DNA of 64,000 bases from Thermosynechococcus vestitus BP-1. Its GTDB lineage: Bacteria; Cyanobacteriota; Cyanobacteriia; Thermosynechococcales; Thermosynechococcaceae. Below the pieces are notes generated by a model that did not search any database, was not told the DNA's origin, and was given only the letters and a program-made list of their open reading frames with translations. The stretch covers positions 2,108,001 to 2,172,000 of the forward strand of contig NC_004113.1 in NCBI RefSeq assembly GCF_000011345.1, in the 5' to 3' direction. Shown in pieces: positions 16,779-27,564 of the stretch (position 1 is its first letter; each line of letters starts with the position of its first letter). A program made the position numbers and the translations under genes.

Positions 16779-17639
16779 TTAGGCTGCTGCAACCGCCTTT
16801 TCCATCACTGCTAATAATTCTCGCCATAGCTGTTGGGTCACAGGTCCCGGACAGGCCGGAAAGATCACCTCATTCACTTGCCGAATCGGCATTAGAAGGC
16901 GCACCGAGGAACTGAGAAACCCCTCACTGGCTTCTGCGAGATCCTGGGGGGTGAGAATCACTTCCCGATGGGGAATACCCAAGTCTGCAACGATCTGCAA
17001 CAGCGTCCCGCGCGTAATTCCGTGGAGCATGCCAACGGTGGTGGGGGGTGTCTCGACCACACCCCCACGAACAATCCAGAAGTTGCTGGTCGTGGCCTCG
17101 GTAATCTGTCCTTGGGCATTGAGAAGCAGGGCGTCCTCAAAACCCGCCTGCTGTGCCTCCAATAGGGCCAAGATGTTGTTGAGGTAATTGCCCGTTTTGG
17201 CCGCCGGATCAAGGGCAGCAGTGCTGGTGCGTTGCCGCTTAGGAATGGCAAGGCGAATTCCCTGTTCACTCAACGTTGGTTCGGGGGGGATCCCCATCAA
17301 CACAATCAATAACCGCGGTTGGGTGGTCGGTTCTGGCAATAGGCCAATGCGGCGATCGCCCCCACGGGTCACCACAATCCGAATGTAATATTCTCCGGCT
17401 GGGGCAGCCGCTAAGGTGCGTTGCACTTCTTGGGTAATGTACTCATCGGACCAGGGCAGACGCATGTAGAGATAGGCGGCTGAGGCGCGCAATCGTGCTA
17501 GGTGCTCTGGCAGGGCAAAGGGAATCCCCCGGTACGTACGAATCACCTCATAAACACTGTCACCGTAGAGAAACCCCCGATCCAAAACAGAAATGGAGGC
17601 CTCTGGCGTAATTACCCCATCCAAGTTGCACAGCAGCAC
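16779..17639 (-). CDS. class IV PLP-dependent aminotransferase (BCAT/D-amino-acid transaminase/ADC lyase family)
   Basis: 286 residues with a GTG start at 17639. Fold markers: SVLDRGFLYGDSVYEVIRTY (typical N-terminal region), PLP lysine in DPAAKTGNYLNNILALLEA (about residue 147), DALLLNAQGQITEATTSNFW, and GITRGTLLQIVADLG. The family contains branched-chain aminotransferases, D-alanine aminotransferases and 4-amino-4-deoxychorismate lyases (PabC), which are hard to separate by eye. The short N-terminus favours the D-amino-acid transaminase/PabC side over a long IlvE. It is 12 bp downstream of the DUF1825 gene. Confidence 0.8.
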   Translation of the reverse strand: MLLCNLDGVITPEASISVLDRGFLYGDSVYEVIRTYRGIPFALPEHLARLRASAAYLYMRLPWSDEYITQEVQRTLAAAPAGEYYIRIVVTRGGDRRIGLLPEPTTQPRLLIVLMGIPPEPTLSEQGIRLAIPKRQRTSTAALDPAAKTGNYLNNILALLEAQQAGFEDALLLNAQGQITEATTSNFWIVRGGVVETPPTTVGMLHGITRGTLLQIVADLGIPHREVILTPQDLAEASEGFLSSSVRLLMPIRQVNEVIFPACPGPVTQQLWRELLAVMEKAVAAA

Positions 17640-17651
17640 CCGCCCTCTCCC

Positions 17652-17975
17652 CTAGGGTTGGCGTTCCACTTCGGCTTTCATGCGCTCAAGGGTTTGATGC
17701 ATTTGATCAAACATGGTTTGGGGAGACATGCCAAACTGGCTCAGTTGAGTTTCCAGTTGTTTGATTGTCATCTGCGCCATAAAGTCATCGGACAACTCAA
17801 ACCGCTTCATAAAAATGCGGTAGCGGTCCATGAGTTCTTCCATTTTCTCGATATAAATTTTCTTACCTTCACGGTCAAATTTGCCGTACTCGGAGCCAAG
17901 CTGCATCAACTGCTGGTAGTCCTGAAACAGACGCTGTGCTTCCTGTTGAACAATTTCTGAATCAAAGAATCCCAT
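17652..17975 (-). CDS. DUF1825 family protein
   Basis: 107 residues, highly charged and helical throughout (FFDSEIVQQEAQRLFQDYQQ, KKIYIEKMEELMDRYRIFMK), matching the cyanobacteria-restricted DUF1825 family in length and start (MGFFDSEIV). No signal peptide or catalytic motif. Function is unknown; the strict conservation across cyanobacteria suggests a photosynthesis-lineage housekeeping role (inference). It probably shares a transcript with the aminotransferase downstream. Confidence 0.85.
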   Translation of the reverse strand: MGFFDSEIVQQEAQRLFQDYQQLMQLGSEYGKFDREGKKIYIEKMEELMDRYRIFMKRFELSDDFMAQMTIKQLETQLSQFGMSPQTMFDQMHQTLERMKAEVERQP

Positions 17976-18060
17976 ACGACCCTGCCCGATACAGCAACAA
18001 CCAAAATGGCAACGCTTGACCCTTGGGTTTGTGATCTAGTTGCATTCTATCAAAGGCACT

Positions 18061-19086
18061 TTAGGCGAGGGTGAGAGGGAAAACCGATCCTTTGCTCAAC
18101 GTCTGTGCCCAAGCGATCGCCGCCAGAAAACTCTGTGGATCTGCTACCCCTGTACCCGCGATATCAAAGGCTGTACCGTGATCGGGAGACGTGCGAATAA
18201 AAGGCAAGCCAATCGTTGTATTCACCGCTTCCCGAAAGGCAAGCATCTTCACGGGAATCAATCCCTGATCATGGTAAAGAGCGAGGTAGGCATCGTAGGC
18301 GGTGGCTGGGGCCGGACGTCCCCACCATGCATCGGCAGCCCCAATCCAAAGAGTATCGGGGGGCACAGGGCCAATCAGTTCAACTTCGGGATACTGCTGC
18401 TGGGCTGCTGCGAGCCATGGAATCAGCCAAGTCACTTCCTCTTGGCCTAAGTGTCCCTGCTCACCACTGTGGGGATTCAAGCCAGCAATGGCAATGCGAG
18501 GCCGCTCTAGGTGTCGCCGCTCCCTCAGAAACTGGATCAGCAGCGCCAGCTTTTCATTGAGGCCTTCGGGGGTCAGGGCCCTAGGCACCGCTTGCAACGG
18601 GATGTGGGTAGTCGCGAGTAAAGTCGTCAGCACCCAGTGAGTCACCGGCGATCGCCCCAAGAACAACATGCCCACATGGGCGGTTCCTGTCAAGTGGGCC
18701 AGCACTTCAGTTTGACCGGGAAAGGAATAACCGGCCGCCTGCCAACAGGCCTTAGAAATCGGTGCCGTTACAATTCCTGCCACCTCGCCGGCGATCGCCC
18801 GCTGAATGGCGGTTTTGAGGTAGGCAAAGCTGGCAGTCCCACTGGCAACACTGGGACGCCCCGGCACAATCACCTCGTCGAGGGGATGCTCCCAGAGCTG
18901 AAGCTGCGCAGGATCAATGGCCACCTGTCCCTGTTGACAGAGGCGAGCATAGGTTTCCTCTAATACTTGGCCTGTACCCGCAATAAAAAACTGCCCTAAC
19001 AGTTCTGAGGGCAGGTGAGCTAGGGCTTTCAGGAGAATTTCTGGGCCAATACCCGCTGGATCCCCCAGGGTGAGGGCAAGGGACAT
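18061..19086 (-). CDS. pdxA: 4-hydroxythreonine-4-phosphate dehydrogenase PdxA
   Basis: 341 residues. [20 protein letters not shown] is the standard PdxA start; metal ligands occur in [20 protein letters not shown] (His), [18 protein letters not shown] (His) and [16 protein letters not shown] (His), followed by [20 protein letters not shown]. It is an NAD-dependent oxidative decarboxylase in the DXP-independent-looking E. coli-type route to pyridoxal 5'-phosphate. Length is normal. The start lies one base after the stop of rps1, so it is translated from the ribosomal-protein transcript. Confidence 0.95.
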   Translation of the reverse strand: MSLALTLGDPAGIGPEILLKALAHLPSELLGQFFIAGTGQVLEETYARLCQQGQVAIDPAQLQLWEHPLDEVIVPGRPSVASGTASFAYLKTAIQRAIAGEVAGIVTAPISKACWQAAGYSFPGQTEVLAHLTGTAHVGMLFLGRSPVTHWVLTTLLATTHIPLQAVPRALTPEGLNEKLALLIQFLRERRHLERPRIAIAGLNPHSGEQGHLGQEEVTWLIPWLAAAQQQYPEVELIGPVPPDTLWIGAADAWWGRPAPATAYDAYLALYHDQGLIPVKMLAFREAVNTTIGLPFIRTSPDHGTAFDIAGTGVADPQSFLAAIAWAQTLSKGSVFPLTLA

Positions 19087-19087
19087 C

Positions 19088-20080
19088 CTAGGCTTCTTGA
19101 AGAATCGGCGCCGGCGAATCGTCTTCAGTGGCTTCGGGAATGTCTTCCATCCCTTCCTCAGGGGTCTCTCCTGCTGCCTGCTGCTGTTGTTGCAGGAGTT
19201 GCTGACGATAGCGCTCTGCCATCTCTTCAGCTTTTTCGTAGACCAACTGGGGATTTTTCACCATATCACCGGGTTCTGGCTCCAGTTGCTTCGTGGAAAG
19301 GGAAATCCGACCCCGCTCGGCATCCAGGTCAATAATCATCACCTTGACCTGGTCATTGACATTGAAAACACTGTGGGGGGTATCAATGTGATCGTGGGAA
19401 ATCTCAGAAATGTGCAGCAGACCACTGACACCACCAATGTCAATGAAGGCACCGTAGGGCTTAATCCCACGTACCGTGCCAACCACCACTTCGCCCACCT
19501 CCAGTTTGTTCATTTTGCGCTCGACAAGGGCGCGGCGGTGGCTGAGTACGAGGCGGTTGCGCTCTTCATCCACCTCTAAAAACTTCAGGGGGAGTTCTTC
19601 ACCCACCAACTCTTCTTTGTTGACACGGGTGCTGATGTGGGAGCCGGGGATAAAGCCCCGCAGCCCTTCAATGCGGACTAGGGCACCCCCACGATTGGTG
19701 GCAAAGACCTGGGAGCGAACGGTGGCATCTTCGGCTTGGAGTTGGCGAACGCGCTCCCAAGCCCGCATATACTCAATGCGACGAATTGAGAGGGTGAGCT
19801 GCCCTTCCTCGTTTTCATCCGCCAGGATAAAGAACTCGCGGGTTTCGTTCGGTTGCAGCACCTCTTCCGGGCTCTCAATCCGGTTGATAGACATTTCTTG
19901 AATCGGGATATAGGCAGCGGTTTTCGCACCGATGTCAATCAGGGCACCTTTTGGTTCGATGCTAAAGACGGTGCCAGCAACAATGTCGCCGGGGTTGAAG
20001 TGGTAATCGTACCGGTCTAGTAAGGCTGCAAAATCAGCATGCGTAAAGCCCACGTCTAACGTTTTTTCCTGATTGACCAT
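19088..20080 (-). CDS. rpsA: 30S ribosomal protein S1
   Basis: 330 residues with three S1 (OB-fold) RNA-binding domains: about 30-100 ([20 protein letters not shown]), 118-180 ([20 protein letters not shown]) and 195-265 ([40 protein letters not shown]). Cyanobacteria and chloroplasts use this short three-domain S1 instead of the six-domain E. coli form. A glutamine-rich, acidic C-terminal tail ([20 protein letters not shown]) follows. S1 binds mRNA at the small subunit. It is followed immediately by pdxA. Confidence 0.95.
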   Translation of the reverse strand: MVNQEKTLDVGFTHADFAALLDRYDYHFNPGDIVAGTVFSIEPKGALIDIGAKTAAYIPIQEMSINRIESPEEVLQPNETREFFILADENEEGQLTLSIRRIEYMRAWERVRQLQAEDATVRSQVFATNRGGALVRIEGLRGFIPGSHISTRVNKEELVGEELPLKFLEVDEERNRLVLSHRRALVERKMNKLEVGEVVVGTVRGIKPYGAFIDIGGVSGLLHISEISHDHIDTPHSVFNVNDQVKVMIIDLDAERGRISLSTKQLEPEPGDMVKNPQLVYEKAEEMAERYRQQLLQQQQQAAGETPEEGMEDIPEATEDDSPAPILQEA

Positions 20081-20312
20081 GCGAGTGTTTTCCTAGCTCC
20101 TTTACGAAAATGGGGGTGTATAGTGAGTTATCAAGCGGGCAGAAGTGGGTGCCATACGCAATCATACCAGCGATCGCTCGAACACTTTCTGACTGGATCT
20201 ACAATATTAGCCTAGAGTTTGCCCGTTGGCTAGGGGAACCGATAAAATTTTGGTCATTGATGAAGATGAATGTTAATTAATGTTAATTTTTGTGTACTAC
20301 TGAGGAGTGGGC

Positions 20313-20729
20313 ATGGCGCGACTAAACCGCCGACAGGTCAAGCAATTTTGGCAGGAGTTCCGCGAATTTGCCCTAAAGGGGAATGTCATTGATCTGGCGA
20401 TCGCTGTCGTGGTCGGCGGTGCCTTTAGCCGAATTGTCACTTCCGTGGTTGAAGACTTGATCATGCCCCTGGTCAATCCTCTGATTCCTGGGGGCGACTG
20501 GCGCGAACTCACACTCGGGTCAGGGATGAGAATTGGCAAGTTTTTGGGCAGTTTACTTGACTTTGGGGTGATTGCCCTGAGCTTGTTTATTCTCCTGAAG
20601 CTGATTTTGCCCTTCTTACCCAACAGACCCCCTGCACCCGAACAACGGCAGTGTCCCTACTGCTTAGAGTCCGTGCCCCTCAAGGCTAGTCGCTGCCGTG
20701 CTTGCACGTCTGAATTGCCACCGCTTTAG
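20313..20729 (+). CDS. mscL: large-conductance mechanosensitive channel MscL with zinc-ribbon tail
   Basis: 138 residues from ATG 20313, chosen over the GTG at 20307 because TGAGGAG is five bases upstream. First transmembrane/pore segment FALKGNVIDLAIAVVVGGAF, the KIVTSVV-like SRIVTSVVEDLIMPLV, and a second segment LLDFGVIALSLFILLKLILP are all typical. MscL opens under membrane tension to release solutes on hypo-osmotic shock. Unusually, the cytoplasmic bundle is replaced or extended by a Cys4 zinc ribbon (CPYCLESVPLKASRCRACTS, about residues 112-131). The following sugar-binding lipoprotein gene starts 10 bp downstream. Confidence 0.93.
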   Translation: MARLNRRQVKQFWQEFREFALKGNVIDLAIAVVVGGAFSRIVTSVVEDLIMPLVNPLIPGGDWRELTLGSGMRIGKFLGSLLDFGVIALSLFILLKLILPFLPNRPPAPEQRQCPYCLESVPLKASRCRACTSELPPL

Positions 20730-20739
20730 GGTCTTGGCA

Positions 20740-22011
20740 ATGCAACGCTGGCAACGCTGGTTCTCTGGGCTATTGGTGGGGCTATGGCTAGCTATTCTAA
20801 CCAGTTGCGCAACAGCGCCCCCTCCCCAAGGCACCCAGATTGAATTCTGGACAATGCAACTGCAACCGAAATTTACGGATTACTTCAATCGCCTGATTGC
20901 GGAATTTGAAGCCCAACATCCCAATGTCCACGTCCGCTGGGTGGATATTCCTTGGACGGCCATGCAGACCAAAATTCTCATGGCGGTGTTAGCGGGCACA
21001 GCTCCCGATGTAGTCAACCTCAATCCCGACTTTGCGGCCTTGTTGGCAGGACGCAATGCTTGGCTAAATCTCAACGACTATGTACCCCCAGCCGTCCGGG
21101 AGCGTTATCTGCCGAATATCTGGCAGGCCACGACGTTAGAGGGCAAGAGCTTTGCCGTGCCGTGGTACCTCACCTCACGGGTAACGATTTATAACAAGGC
21201 GATTCTTGCCGCCGCTGGGGTCGATCGCCCCCCCCAAACCTTTGCAGAACTGGCCAGTGTTGCTAAAGCTGTGAAGGAAAAAACAGGCAAATATGCCTTC
21301 TTTATCACGATGGTGCCCGAGGACTCTGCCGAACTAATGCAGACCATGGTGCAGATGGGGGTGAGCTTAGTCGATGATCAAGGCCGTGCTGCCTTTAATT
21401 CCCCCGCGGGCAAAGCGGTTTTCCAGTATTGGCTGGATCTTTATCGTCAGGGACTCTTGCCGCCACAGGTGCTCACTGAAGGCCATCGCCAAGGCATTGA
21501 ACTGTATCAATCGGGACAAACGGCTCTATTGATGACCAGTCCGGAATTTTTGAACGCGATCGCCACCAATGCCCCCAGTATTGCAGCCGTTTCAGCCGCC
21601 GCTCCCCAGTTGACCGGCGAGACAGGCAAAAAAAATGTAGCTGTGATGAATTTACTGGTGCCCCGCCAGAGTCGCCATCCTGAACTGGCCGTACAATTTG
21701 CCCTCTTTGTCACCAATCATGAAAACCAACTCGCCTTTGCCAAGGAAGCGAACGTTCTGCCTTCTACACAAGCCGCCTTGGCGGATGCCTACTTTCGCAC
21801 CATCGGCGAAAATGCCACCCCTGTGGACATTGCCCGCTGCATCAGCGCTGCTCAAATAAACCAAGCAGAGGTGCTCATTCCCCCCCTGCGGGATATTAAG
21901 GAGCTCCAACGACTCCTCTACGAGAATTTGCAGGCCGTTCTCTTAGGACAAAAGACAATTGATCGGGCCCTCAAGGATGCAGAAACTGCATGGAATGGCC
22001 GTTTGGGATAA
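20740..22011 (+). CDS. ABC-type sugar substrate-binding lipoprotein
   Basis: 423 residues from ATG 20740 (an upstream in-frame GTG would overlap mscL). Lipobox LAILTSC with Cys23 predicts lipid anchoring at the outer face of the plasma membrane. The mature part is a type 1 periplasmic binding protein of the maltose/glycerol-3-phosphate class (QIEFWTMQLQPKFTDYFNRL, HPNVHVRWVDIPWTAMQTKI, VLAGTAPDVVNLNPDFAALL). The permease and ATPase genes are not adjacent; the substrate is probably a sugar or oligosaccharide but cannot be named. It is probably cotranscribed with mscL and convergent with kup. Confidence 0.87.
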   Translation: MQRWQRWFSGLLVGLWLAILTSCATAPPPQGTQIEFWTMQLQPKFTDYFNRLIAEFEAQHPNVHVRWVDIPWTAMQTKILMAVLAGTAPDVVNLNPDFAALLAGRNAWLNLNDYVPPAVRERYLPNIWQATTLEGKSFAVPWYLTSRVTIYNKAILAAAGVDRPPQTFAELASVAKAVKEKTGKYAFFITMVPEDSAELMQTMVQMGVSLVDDQGRAAFNSPAGKAVFQYWLDLYRQGLLPPQVLTEGHRQGIELYQSGQTALLMTSPEFLNAIATNAPSIAAVSAAAPQLTGETGKKNVAVMNLLVPRQSRHPELAVQFALFVTNHENQLAFAKEANVLPSTQAALADAYFRTIGENATPVDIARCISAAQINQAEVLIPPLRDIKELQRLLYENLQAVLLGQKTIDRALKDAETAWNGRLG

Positions 22012-22024
22012 ATTTCCCCACGTA

Positions 22025-23902
22025 TCAAATCTCTACCTGTATGCCAAGTTCCACCACCTGTTCAGAGGGCAGACGGAAGTAGCTCGTGGCATCCTCAGCG
22101 TTGCGGTATAGCCAAGCAAATACAACCTTTTGCCAGTAGGTCATGCCGCGGGCGTGGGTGGGGATGATTGTCCGACGGCCTAAGAAAAAACTCATGGGTT
22201 GGCCGTTGAGGGGGAGATTGAGGGCCTGTTGGCACGTTTCAAGGGCGAGTCGCAGATCCGGGCGATCGCGAAACCCCGAGGTAAGGATGATTTCATAAAT
22301 ACCGACATCTGTGACCCTATAGGTCAATTGTTCTGACAAGGGCACATGGGGTAAATTCGCAGTTGCTAAATGGATAAAGATGGTCTGCTGATGCAAGACA
22401 TGGTTGTGCTGAAGGTTTTGAATAAAGCTCAGGGGAATCATGTCGGGAAGGGGTGAGAAGAAAACAGCAATCCCCGGCACACGTGCAACCCCTTGACTGA
22501 GCAGCTCCTTGAGGGAGAAGCGAGCATTCGCTTGCAGGAGTTGCTGACGCAGCAGAACTTGCCCTTGTCGCCACGTCCCTAAGAGCATATAGACAACCCC
22601 ACCGAAAGCGAGGGGATACCAGCCACCGTAGGGAATCTTGAGAGCGTTGCCGATTAGGAAAGCAATTTCAATCACTAAAATACTGACCCAAACAAGGCTA
22701 ATTTGCACAATAGACCACCGCCAGAGGTGCCGTGCCACCAGAATCAAGCAGAGGGTTGTAACCACCATGGTTAAGTTAACCGCCAAACCATAGGCACCTG
22801 CGAGTTCCGATGACTTTCTAAAGGTCATGACCAACAGCAGAACCGTGACCAGTAGCAACCAGTTGATCACAGGAATATAAATCTGACCACGGTGATAGTC
22901 ATCCGTAACATCAATGCGCAGGCGCGGCAGATAGCCCAACTTTATGGCCGCAGCCGTCATTGAAAAAGCGCCTGAAATCACTGCTTGAGACGCAATGACT
23001 GTGGCCAATGTACTGAGGATGACTAGGGGCAATACGCTCCACTCAGGTGCCAGTTGGAAAAAGAGATGATGGGTGGCTGTTGGGTGCTTGAGAATGAAAG
23101 CACCCTGCCCCAGATAATTCAAGGCAAGGGCGGGAAAGACCAGACGATACCACGCCAAGCGAATTGGCTGAATGCCAAAGTGTCCCATATCGGCATACAT
23201 GGCCTCGGCACCCGTCAGTGCCAAAATCACCACTCCCAAGAGGAAAAACACTTGGGCAGGCTGGCTGTAAAACAGTTGTACGCCCCACCAAGGATTGAGG
23301 GCATTCAGAATCGTGGGCTGTTCGAAGATGTGGATTGTCCCAAGGAGGCCTAGGGTCATAAACCAGAGAAACATGATAGGGCCAAAGACCTGCCCCACTT
23401 GGGTGGTACCCCGATGTTGAAACCAAAACAACCCCACTAAAATAACCACCGTTAGCGGAACTGTCCAAGACCCAAGCTGAGGACTGAGTACTTCTAACCC
23501 CTCAATTGCAGAGAGGACGCTAATGGCAGGGGTAATCGTGCTATCTCCATAAAACATGGCCGCGCCCACCAGACCGAAAATGATCACCCGGCGCCGCCAG
23601 TGGGAGCTGAGGCGAATTCGCGAGAGGACAAGGGCCATCAGGGGAAAAATGCCACCCTCACCATCGTTGTCAGCTCGCAGGGCAAAGGTTGCGTATTTCA
23701 GGGTCGGAATGAGGACAAGCCCCCAGAGGATCAAGGACAGAATGCCGTAGATATTGGCAGGGGTAACCGCTAGGACGTGCAAGGGATTAAAGGTTTCCTC
23801 AAAGGCATAGAGGGGGCTTGTCCCTAAATCGCCATAGACGACGCCAAGGGCACCTAGCATAAGAAGCCTTGAGGGCGGGTGGCCAGCATTGGCTTTAGTC
23901 AT
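22025..23902 (-). CDS. kup: KUP/HAK family potassium transporter
   Basis: 625 residues, about twelve membrane segments in the first ~430 residues followed by a cytoplasmic domain, the usual Kup design and length. Signature sequences: [75 protein letters not shown] and [13 protein letters not shown]. It imports K+ with protons. Its start overlaps the end of the aminotransferase gene by 8 bp, so it is probably downstream of it in an operon with the dehydrogenase (25116-26264). Confidence 0.95.
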
Positions 23903-25115
23903 GGCTGGATGGCGTGAGTGAGTGACTTAAGCTATCGAAGCGGATATTCGCTTGAGCCATGCGTTTAAGGGCTTCACCTAGGCGATCGCAATCGGCAATG
24001 AGACTGATCCGCACGTAGCCTTCACCGCCTTCGCCAAAGGCATTGCCGGGAGTCACAACAATACCCGTTTCCTGAAGCAGCTTGAGGGCAAAATCTGTCG
24101 AACTCATGCCCAGGGGGACGGGCACCCAGAGATACATGGTTGCTTGGGTTGGGGTCAGTTGCCAGCCAAGTTCATTCAAGCCTTGAATTAGAAAGTCCCG
24201 CCGCTGGCGATAGCGATCGCACACAGAGGCAATGTAGCTATCGGGCAGGCTCAGGGCTACCTCTGCGGCTTTCTGTAACACTGAAAAAACCCCATAGTCC
24301 AAGTTGGTTTTCAGGGTACGCAAGCCCTGAATAATGTGGCGGTTGCCCACGACAAACCCAACCCGCCAACCCGCCATGTTATAGGTTTTTGAGAGGGTAT
24401 GGAACTCAACGCCGATCTCCTTGGCACCGGGGATTTCCAGTAAGCTGGTGGGTTGATAGCCATCAAAGGCCAGTTCGGCGTAACAAAGGTCATGCACTAA
24501 AAGGATTTGATATTCGCGGGCAAAGGCAACCACTTCTTCAAAAAAAGAGCGGGGGGCGATCGCCGCCGTGGGGTTGCTGGGATAGTTGAAGTACAAAACC
24601 TTGGCTTGGCGGGCAATGTCACTGGGAATCTCACTGAGATCAATGAGCCAACCCTTTTCCCGTTTGAGAATGAGGGGATAGATGTTGGCACCCGCGATCG
24701 CCGGCCCCCGAAAATGGGCAGGATAGGCGGGGCTAGGCACAAGAACGACATCCCCCGGATTCACGTAGGCAAGGGCAAGGTGCGTCAGTCCCTCTTTTGA
24801 GCCCAACAGGGGTAAAGCTTCACCCTCAGGATCAAGGGAGACATTGTAGCGGCGCTGATACCAACGGGTAATGGCCTGACGGAAAACGGCTGTCCCTTCA
24901 AAGGGGGGATAACCATGGTAGCTGGGTTCCTCAAAGGCAGCAATAGCGGCTTCAATCACTGGCCGCGGTGCTGAGCCATCGGGATTACCCATGCCCAAGT
25001 CAATGAGGTCAAGTCCCTGCTGCCGGGCTTTCAGCTTCAGTTCATCAAGGCGAGCAAAGACATAGGGCGGCAATGCCCCAAGGCGATCGGCCGGCTGAAT
25101 CCACTCTAACCCCAT
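23895..25115 (-). CDS. fold-type I aminotransferase (LL-diaminopimelate/aspartate aminotransferase-like)
   Basis: 406 residues. PLP-binding Lys lies in [19 protein letters not shown] (about residue 243); other landmarks are [51 protein letters not shown] and the C-terminal Arg region [20 protein letters not shown]. This subgroup is annotated in cyanobacteria as LL-diaminopimelate aminotransferase-like, sometimes as aspartate or alanine aminotransferase, so lysine biosynthesis is possible but not proven. It starts one base from the stop of the upstream dehydrogenase gene and overlaps kup by 8 bp downstream, forming a three-gene transcription unit. Confidence 0.85.
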
Positions 25116-26264
25116 CTAGCGAGCACTCCCATCCAAGACTTTGTCCCTGTAGCCGACCACGGTGGACACCATTGCCTCGAGCACCAGATCGGGTGTGACC
25201 GGAAAGGGCAGATAGTGAATATCGGAGTTGGGCCCACAGGCAACCGTAGCAGCGTGTTGGAGTTGCGCCAAGCTAGCCTCTTGCAAGCCCAAATCCTCTA
25301 AACTCAGGGGCAGACCCACCTGTTCATAAAACTGGCAAAGCTGATGGCGAGCACTCGTGGCCAGTTGACTGCCTTGGACCATCTCTTCCAAACGGAGTTG
25401 AACAAGAATACCGTAGGCCACTTTTTCACCGTGGAGTGTGCCCTTACTTTGGGGCAGTTGGGTCAGACCGTTGTGAATAGCATGGGCTGCTACCGTGCGG
25501 CATTGGGCCCCCCCCAATCCACCGATGATTCCTGCCATCAGCACACTGGCATCAACCACATTTTCCCAGGCGGGACTGCCCACATTGGCTAAGGCTTCGG
25601 CAGACTGCTGTAGGAGAATATCGCGCAATACACGAGCTTGCTGTACAGCAGCGACAATCAGGGTTTCTTGGCGGTGGCCACTACTGACCGACGCCTCATA
25701 CCACTTGGCCAGGGCATCCCCAATGCCGGCAAGCAGGGTTCGCTTCGGCGCTGTTTGAATCAGGGCGTAGTCCAACAACAGCAGATTCGGACACTGGCGG
25801 AGTGCCACATCATAGGCAAAAGCACCGGCCTCTGTATAGATATTGGCGAGGGCGGTCCAAGCGGCACAGGTGGCTGCTGAGGTGGGGATGGTCACCACGG
25901 GCAAGTGAAGCTGGTGCCCCAAGAGCTTAGCGGTATCTAGCGCTTTGCCACCGCCAATGCCGATGATGAGATCGCTGCCTTGGGCCTCTTGGCGGAGTTG
26001 GGCAAGGGTGGACTCACTGCACTCACCATGGAATGTCCCTACGGTGAAGCTAAGGTCATGGGAGCGGGCGATCGCCTGCCACTCCTGCTCAAGCTGCTGA
26101 TACCGCTGTGGTGAAACCACTAAAAGGGGATGATGCCCCAATTGCGCAATGGCTTCCCCTGCTTGGGAGAGAATTGACCAACCGCGATAGACGTGGGCAG
26201 GGGCGATGCAAAGGGATGAAAAAGCAGCAGTCACAGGTACAAACAAACTGAAGGAAGTTCTCAC
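25116..26264 (-). CDS. iron-containing (glycerol dehydrogenase-like) alcohol dehydrogenase
   Basis: 382 residues. Nucleotide-binding GIGGGKALDTAKLLGHQL and PTSAATCAAWTALANIYTEA fit the GldA/glycerol-1-phosphate dehydrogenase branch; metal ligands include Asp in LAGIGDALAKWYEA, His in AHAIHNGLTQ and His in GTLHGEKVAYG. It is likely an NAD(P)-dependent polyol or alcohol dehydrogenase using Fe2+ or Zn2+. The first ~20 residues are hydrophobic but are not a convincing signal peptide; a later start (MRTSF is the annotated one) cannot be excluded. It is first of a tight unit with the aminotransferase and kup. Confidence 0.83.
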   Translation of the reverse strand: MRTSFSLFVPVTAAFSSLCIAPAHVYRGWSILSQAGEAIAQLGHHPLLVVSPQRYQQLEQEWQAIARSHDLSFTVGTFHGECSESTLAQLRQEAQGSDLIIGIGGGKALDTAKLLGHQLHLPVVTIPTSAATCAAWTALANIYTEAGAFAYDVALRQCPNLLLLDYALIQTAPKRTLLAGIGDALAKWYEASVSSGHRQETLIVAAVQQARVLRDILLQQSAEALANVGSPAWENVVDASVLMAGIIGGLGGAQCRTVAAHAIHNGLTQLPQSKGTLHGEKVAYGILVQLRLEEMVQGSQLATSARHQLCQFYEQVGLPLSLEDLGLQEASLAQLQHAATVACGPNSDIHYLPFPVTPDLVLEAMVSTVVGYRDKVLDGSAR

Positions 26265-26309
26265 AGCATAGAGCGGTTTTCGCTCTTACCATAGAGATCT
26301 TCCACTATC

Positions 26310-26420
26310 TTAACTACTTTTCTGCTGACTTTCCGTTTGCACGTACAGAATAATCAAAAACACACTTGGCACCAGCACAAACAGGGCAGTTGCAATCAAG
26401 CCGAGTTGGTTGACTTCCAT
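26310..26420 (-). CDS. psbM: photosystem II reaction centre protein M (PsbM)
   Basis: A 36-residue single-pass membrane protein, too short for routine ORF lists: [20 protein letters not shown], then [16 protein letters not shown]. This agrees with the T. elongatus/vulcanus PsbM as I know it from photosystem II structures. PsbM crosses the thylakoid membrane once at the dimer interface of photosystem II and helps stabilise the dimer. It is 25 bp downstream of the ThiO-like gene's stop and 45 bp upstream of the dehydrogenase gene start, on the same strand as both. Confidence 0.96.
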
Positions 26421-26445
26421 GGTATCTGTCCCACAACGCTGAGTT

Positions 26446-27564
26446 TTATTTTATCAATGCTGTGTGCCCCTTGGGGCGATCGCCCTCAGCCAAGGCAGTG
26501 ATGACAGAGGCGGCAATTTTTTGGGCGGTTACGGGGGCCAGTAAAATACCGTTGCGGTAATGACCAGTGGCGAGCCAAGTGTGGTCATCCATTCTTTCGA
26601 TGATGGGTGCTGGGCGATCGCTCGGACGCGGTCGCACTCCCTGCCACTGTTGCGTTAAGGGAGCTGTTTCCAACACCCGCCAAAGCTCGCTGGCTCGTCT
26701 ACGGAGTTGATCAAGGGTTTGTGGATTCCCAATTAAAGCGTTGAACTCCACAGTGGCACCCACCCACACCCGCCCCCAAGGCAAAGGAACAAAATGAATC
26801 CCGTCAGCGGTCATCACCGGTGTATTCCCATCAACCTGACAGGCAAACTCTAGGGCTTGTCCTAAAACCGGTTCCAGAGTAACAGGGCGATCCAGAGCTT
26901 CCGTGAGGGGTGTTGTCCCCAGTCCTGCCGCTAAGATAAGGTATTCGGTCTCCAGTGAAGTTTGATCCAATTCCAGAATCCATCCCCGCGATCGCTGGAG
27001 CTGTCGCACCGGGGTTTGATAGAAGAACTGTACCCCCCGTTGACGAGCGGCTTGGCGCAGGGCTTGAGTCAAGGGTTTAGGGGTAACTTGGCGATCGCCC
27101 GTTGCCCAAAGGGCCCCGTGAATATGGTGCAGCTCAAGAAGGGGACAGTGATCTTGAACTTCCGCGGGAGAGAGCCACCGCACACCTGAGGGGGTTTGTT
27201 CCTGCAACCATGCTTGGGCAGCGATCGCTGCCGCTTCTGTGGTACAAATTTCAACAATCCCTTGACGCTGGTAGGGAATCTTGATCCCAGTTTGCGCCTC
27301 CAGTTCTGGAATCAGGGTTTCGTAGCGTGCCAAACTGGCCTGGCGCAGTTGAAAGTTGCGTCCGCGCCGCCGCCGACTGAGATGGACAATGAGAACCCCT
27401 AGGGCAGCGCCGGTCGCTTGCCAATCTTCCTCCCTTTGCGCCTCAAGGACAAGAATCGGTGTTGCCGCTGCATCCAGAACACGACTCAGTTCATAGGCGA
27501 TTGCCGAGCCCACCACTCCGGCGCCGACAATTGTTACCGTTGCATTTGCTGGCAGCACCGTCAC
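26446..27564 (-). CDS. FAD-dependent amino-acid oxidase, glycine oxidase ThiO-like
   Basis: 372 residues. N-terminal dinucleotide-binding motif [21 protein letters not shown]-family elements [57 protein letters not shown], and the C-terminal [20 protein letters not shown] found in ThiO. ThiO oxidises glycine to the imine needed for the thiazole of thiamine; cyanobacteria often carry ThiO fused to ThiG, whereas this one is stand-alone, so other amino acids remain possible substrates. It overlaps the preceding small gene by 4 bp, indicating coupled translation. Confidence 0.83.
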
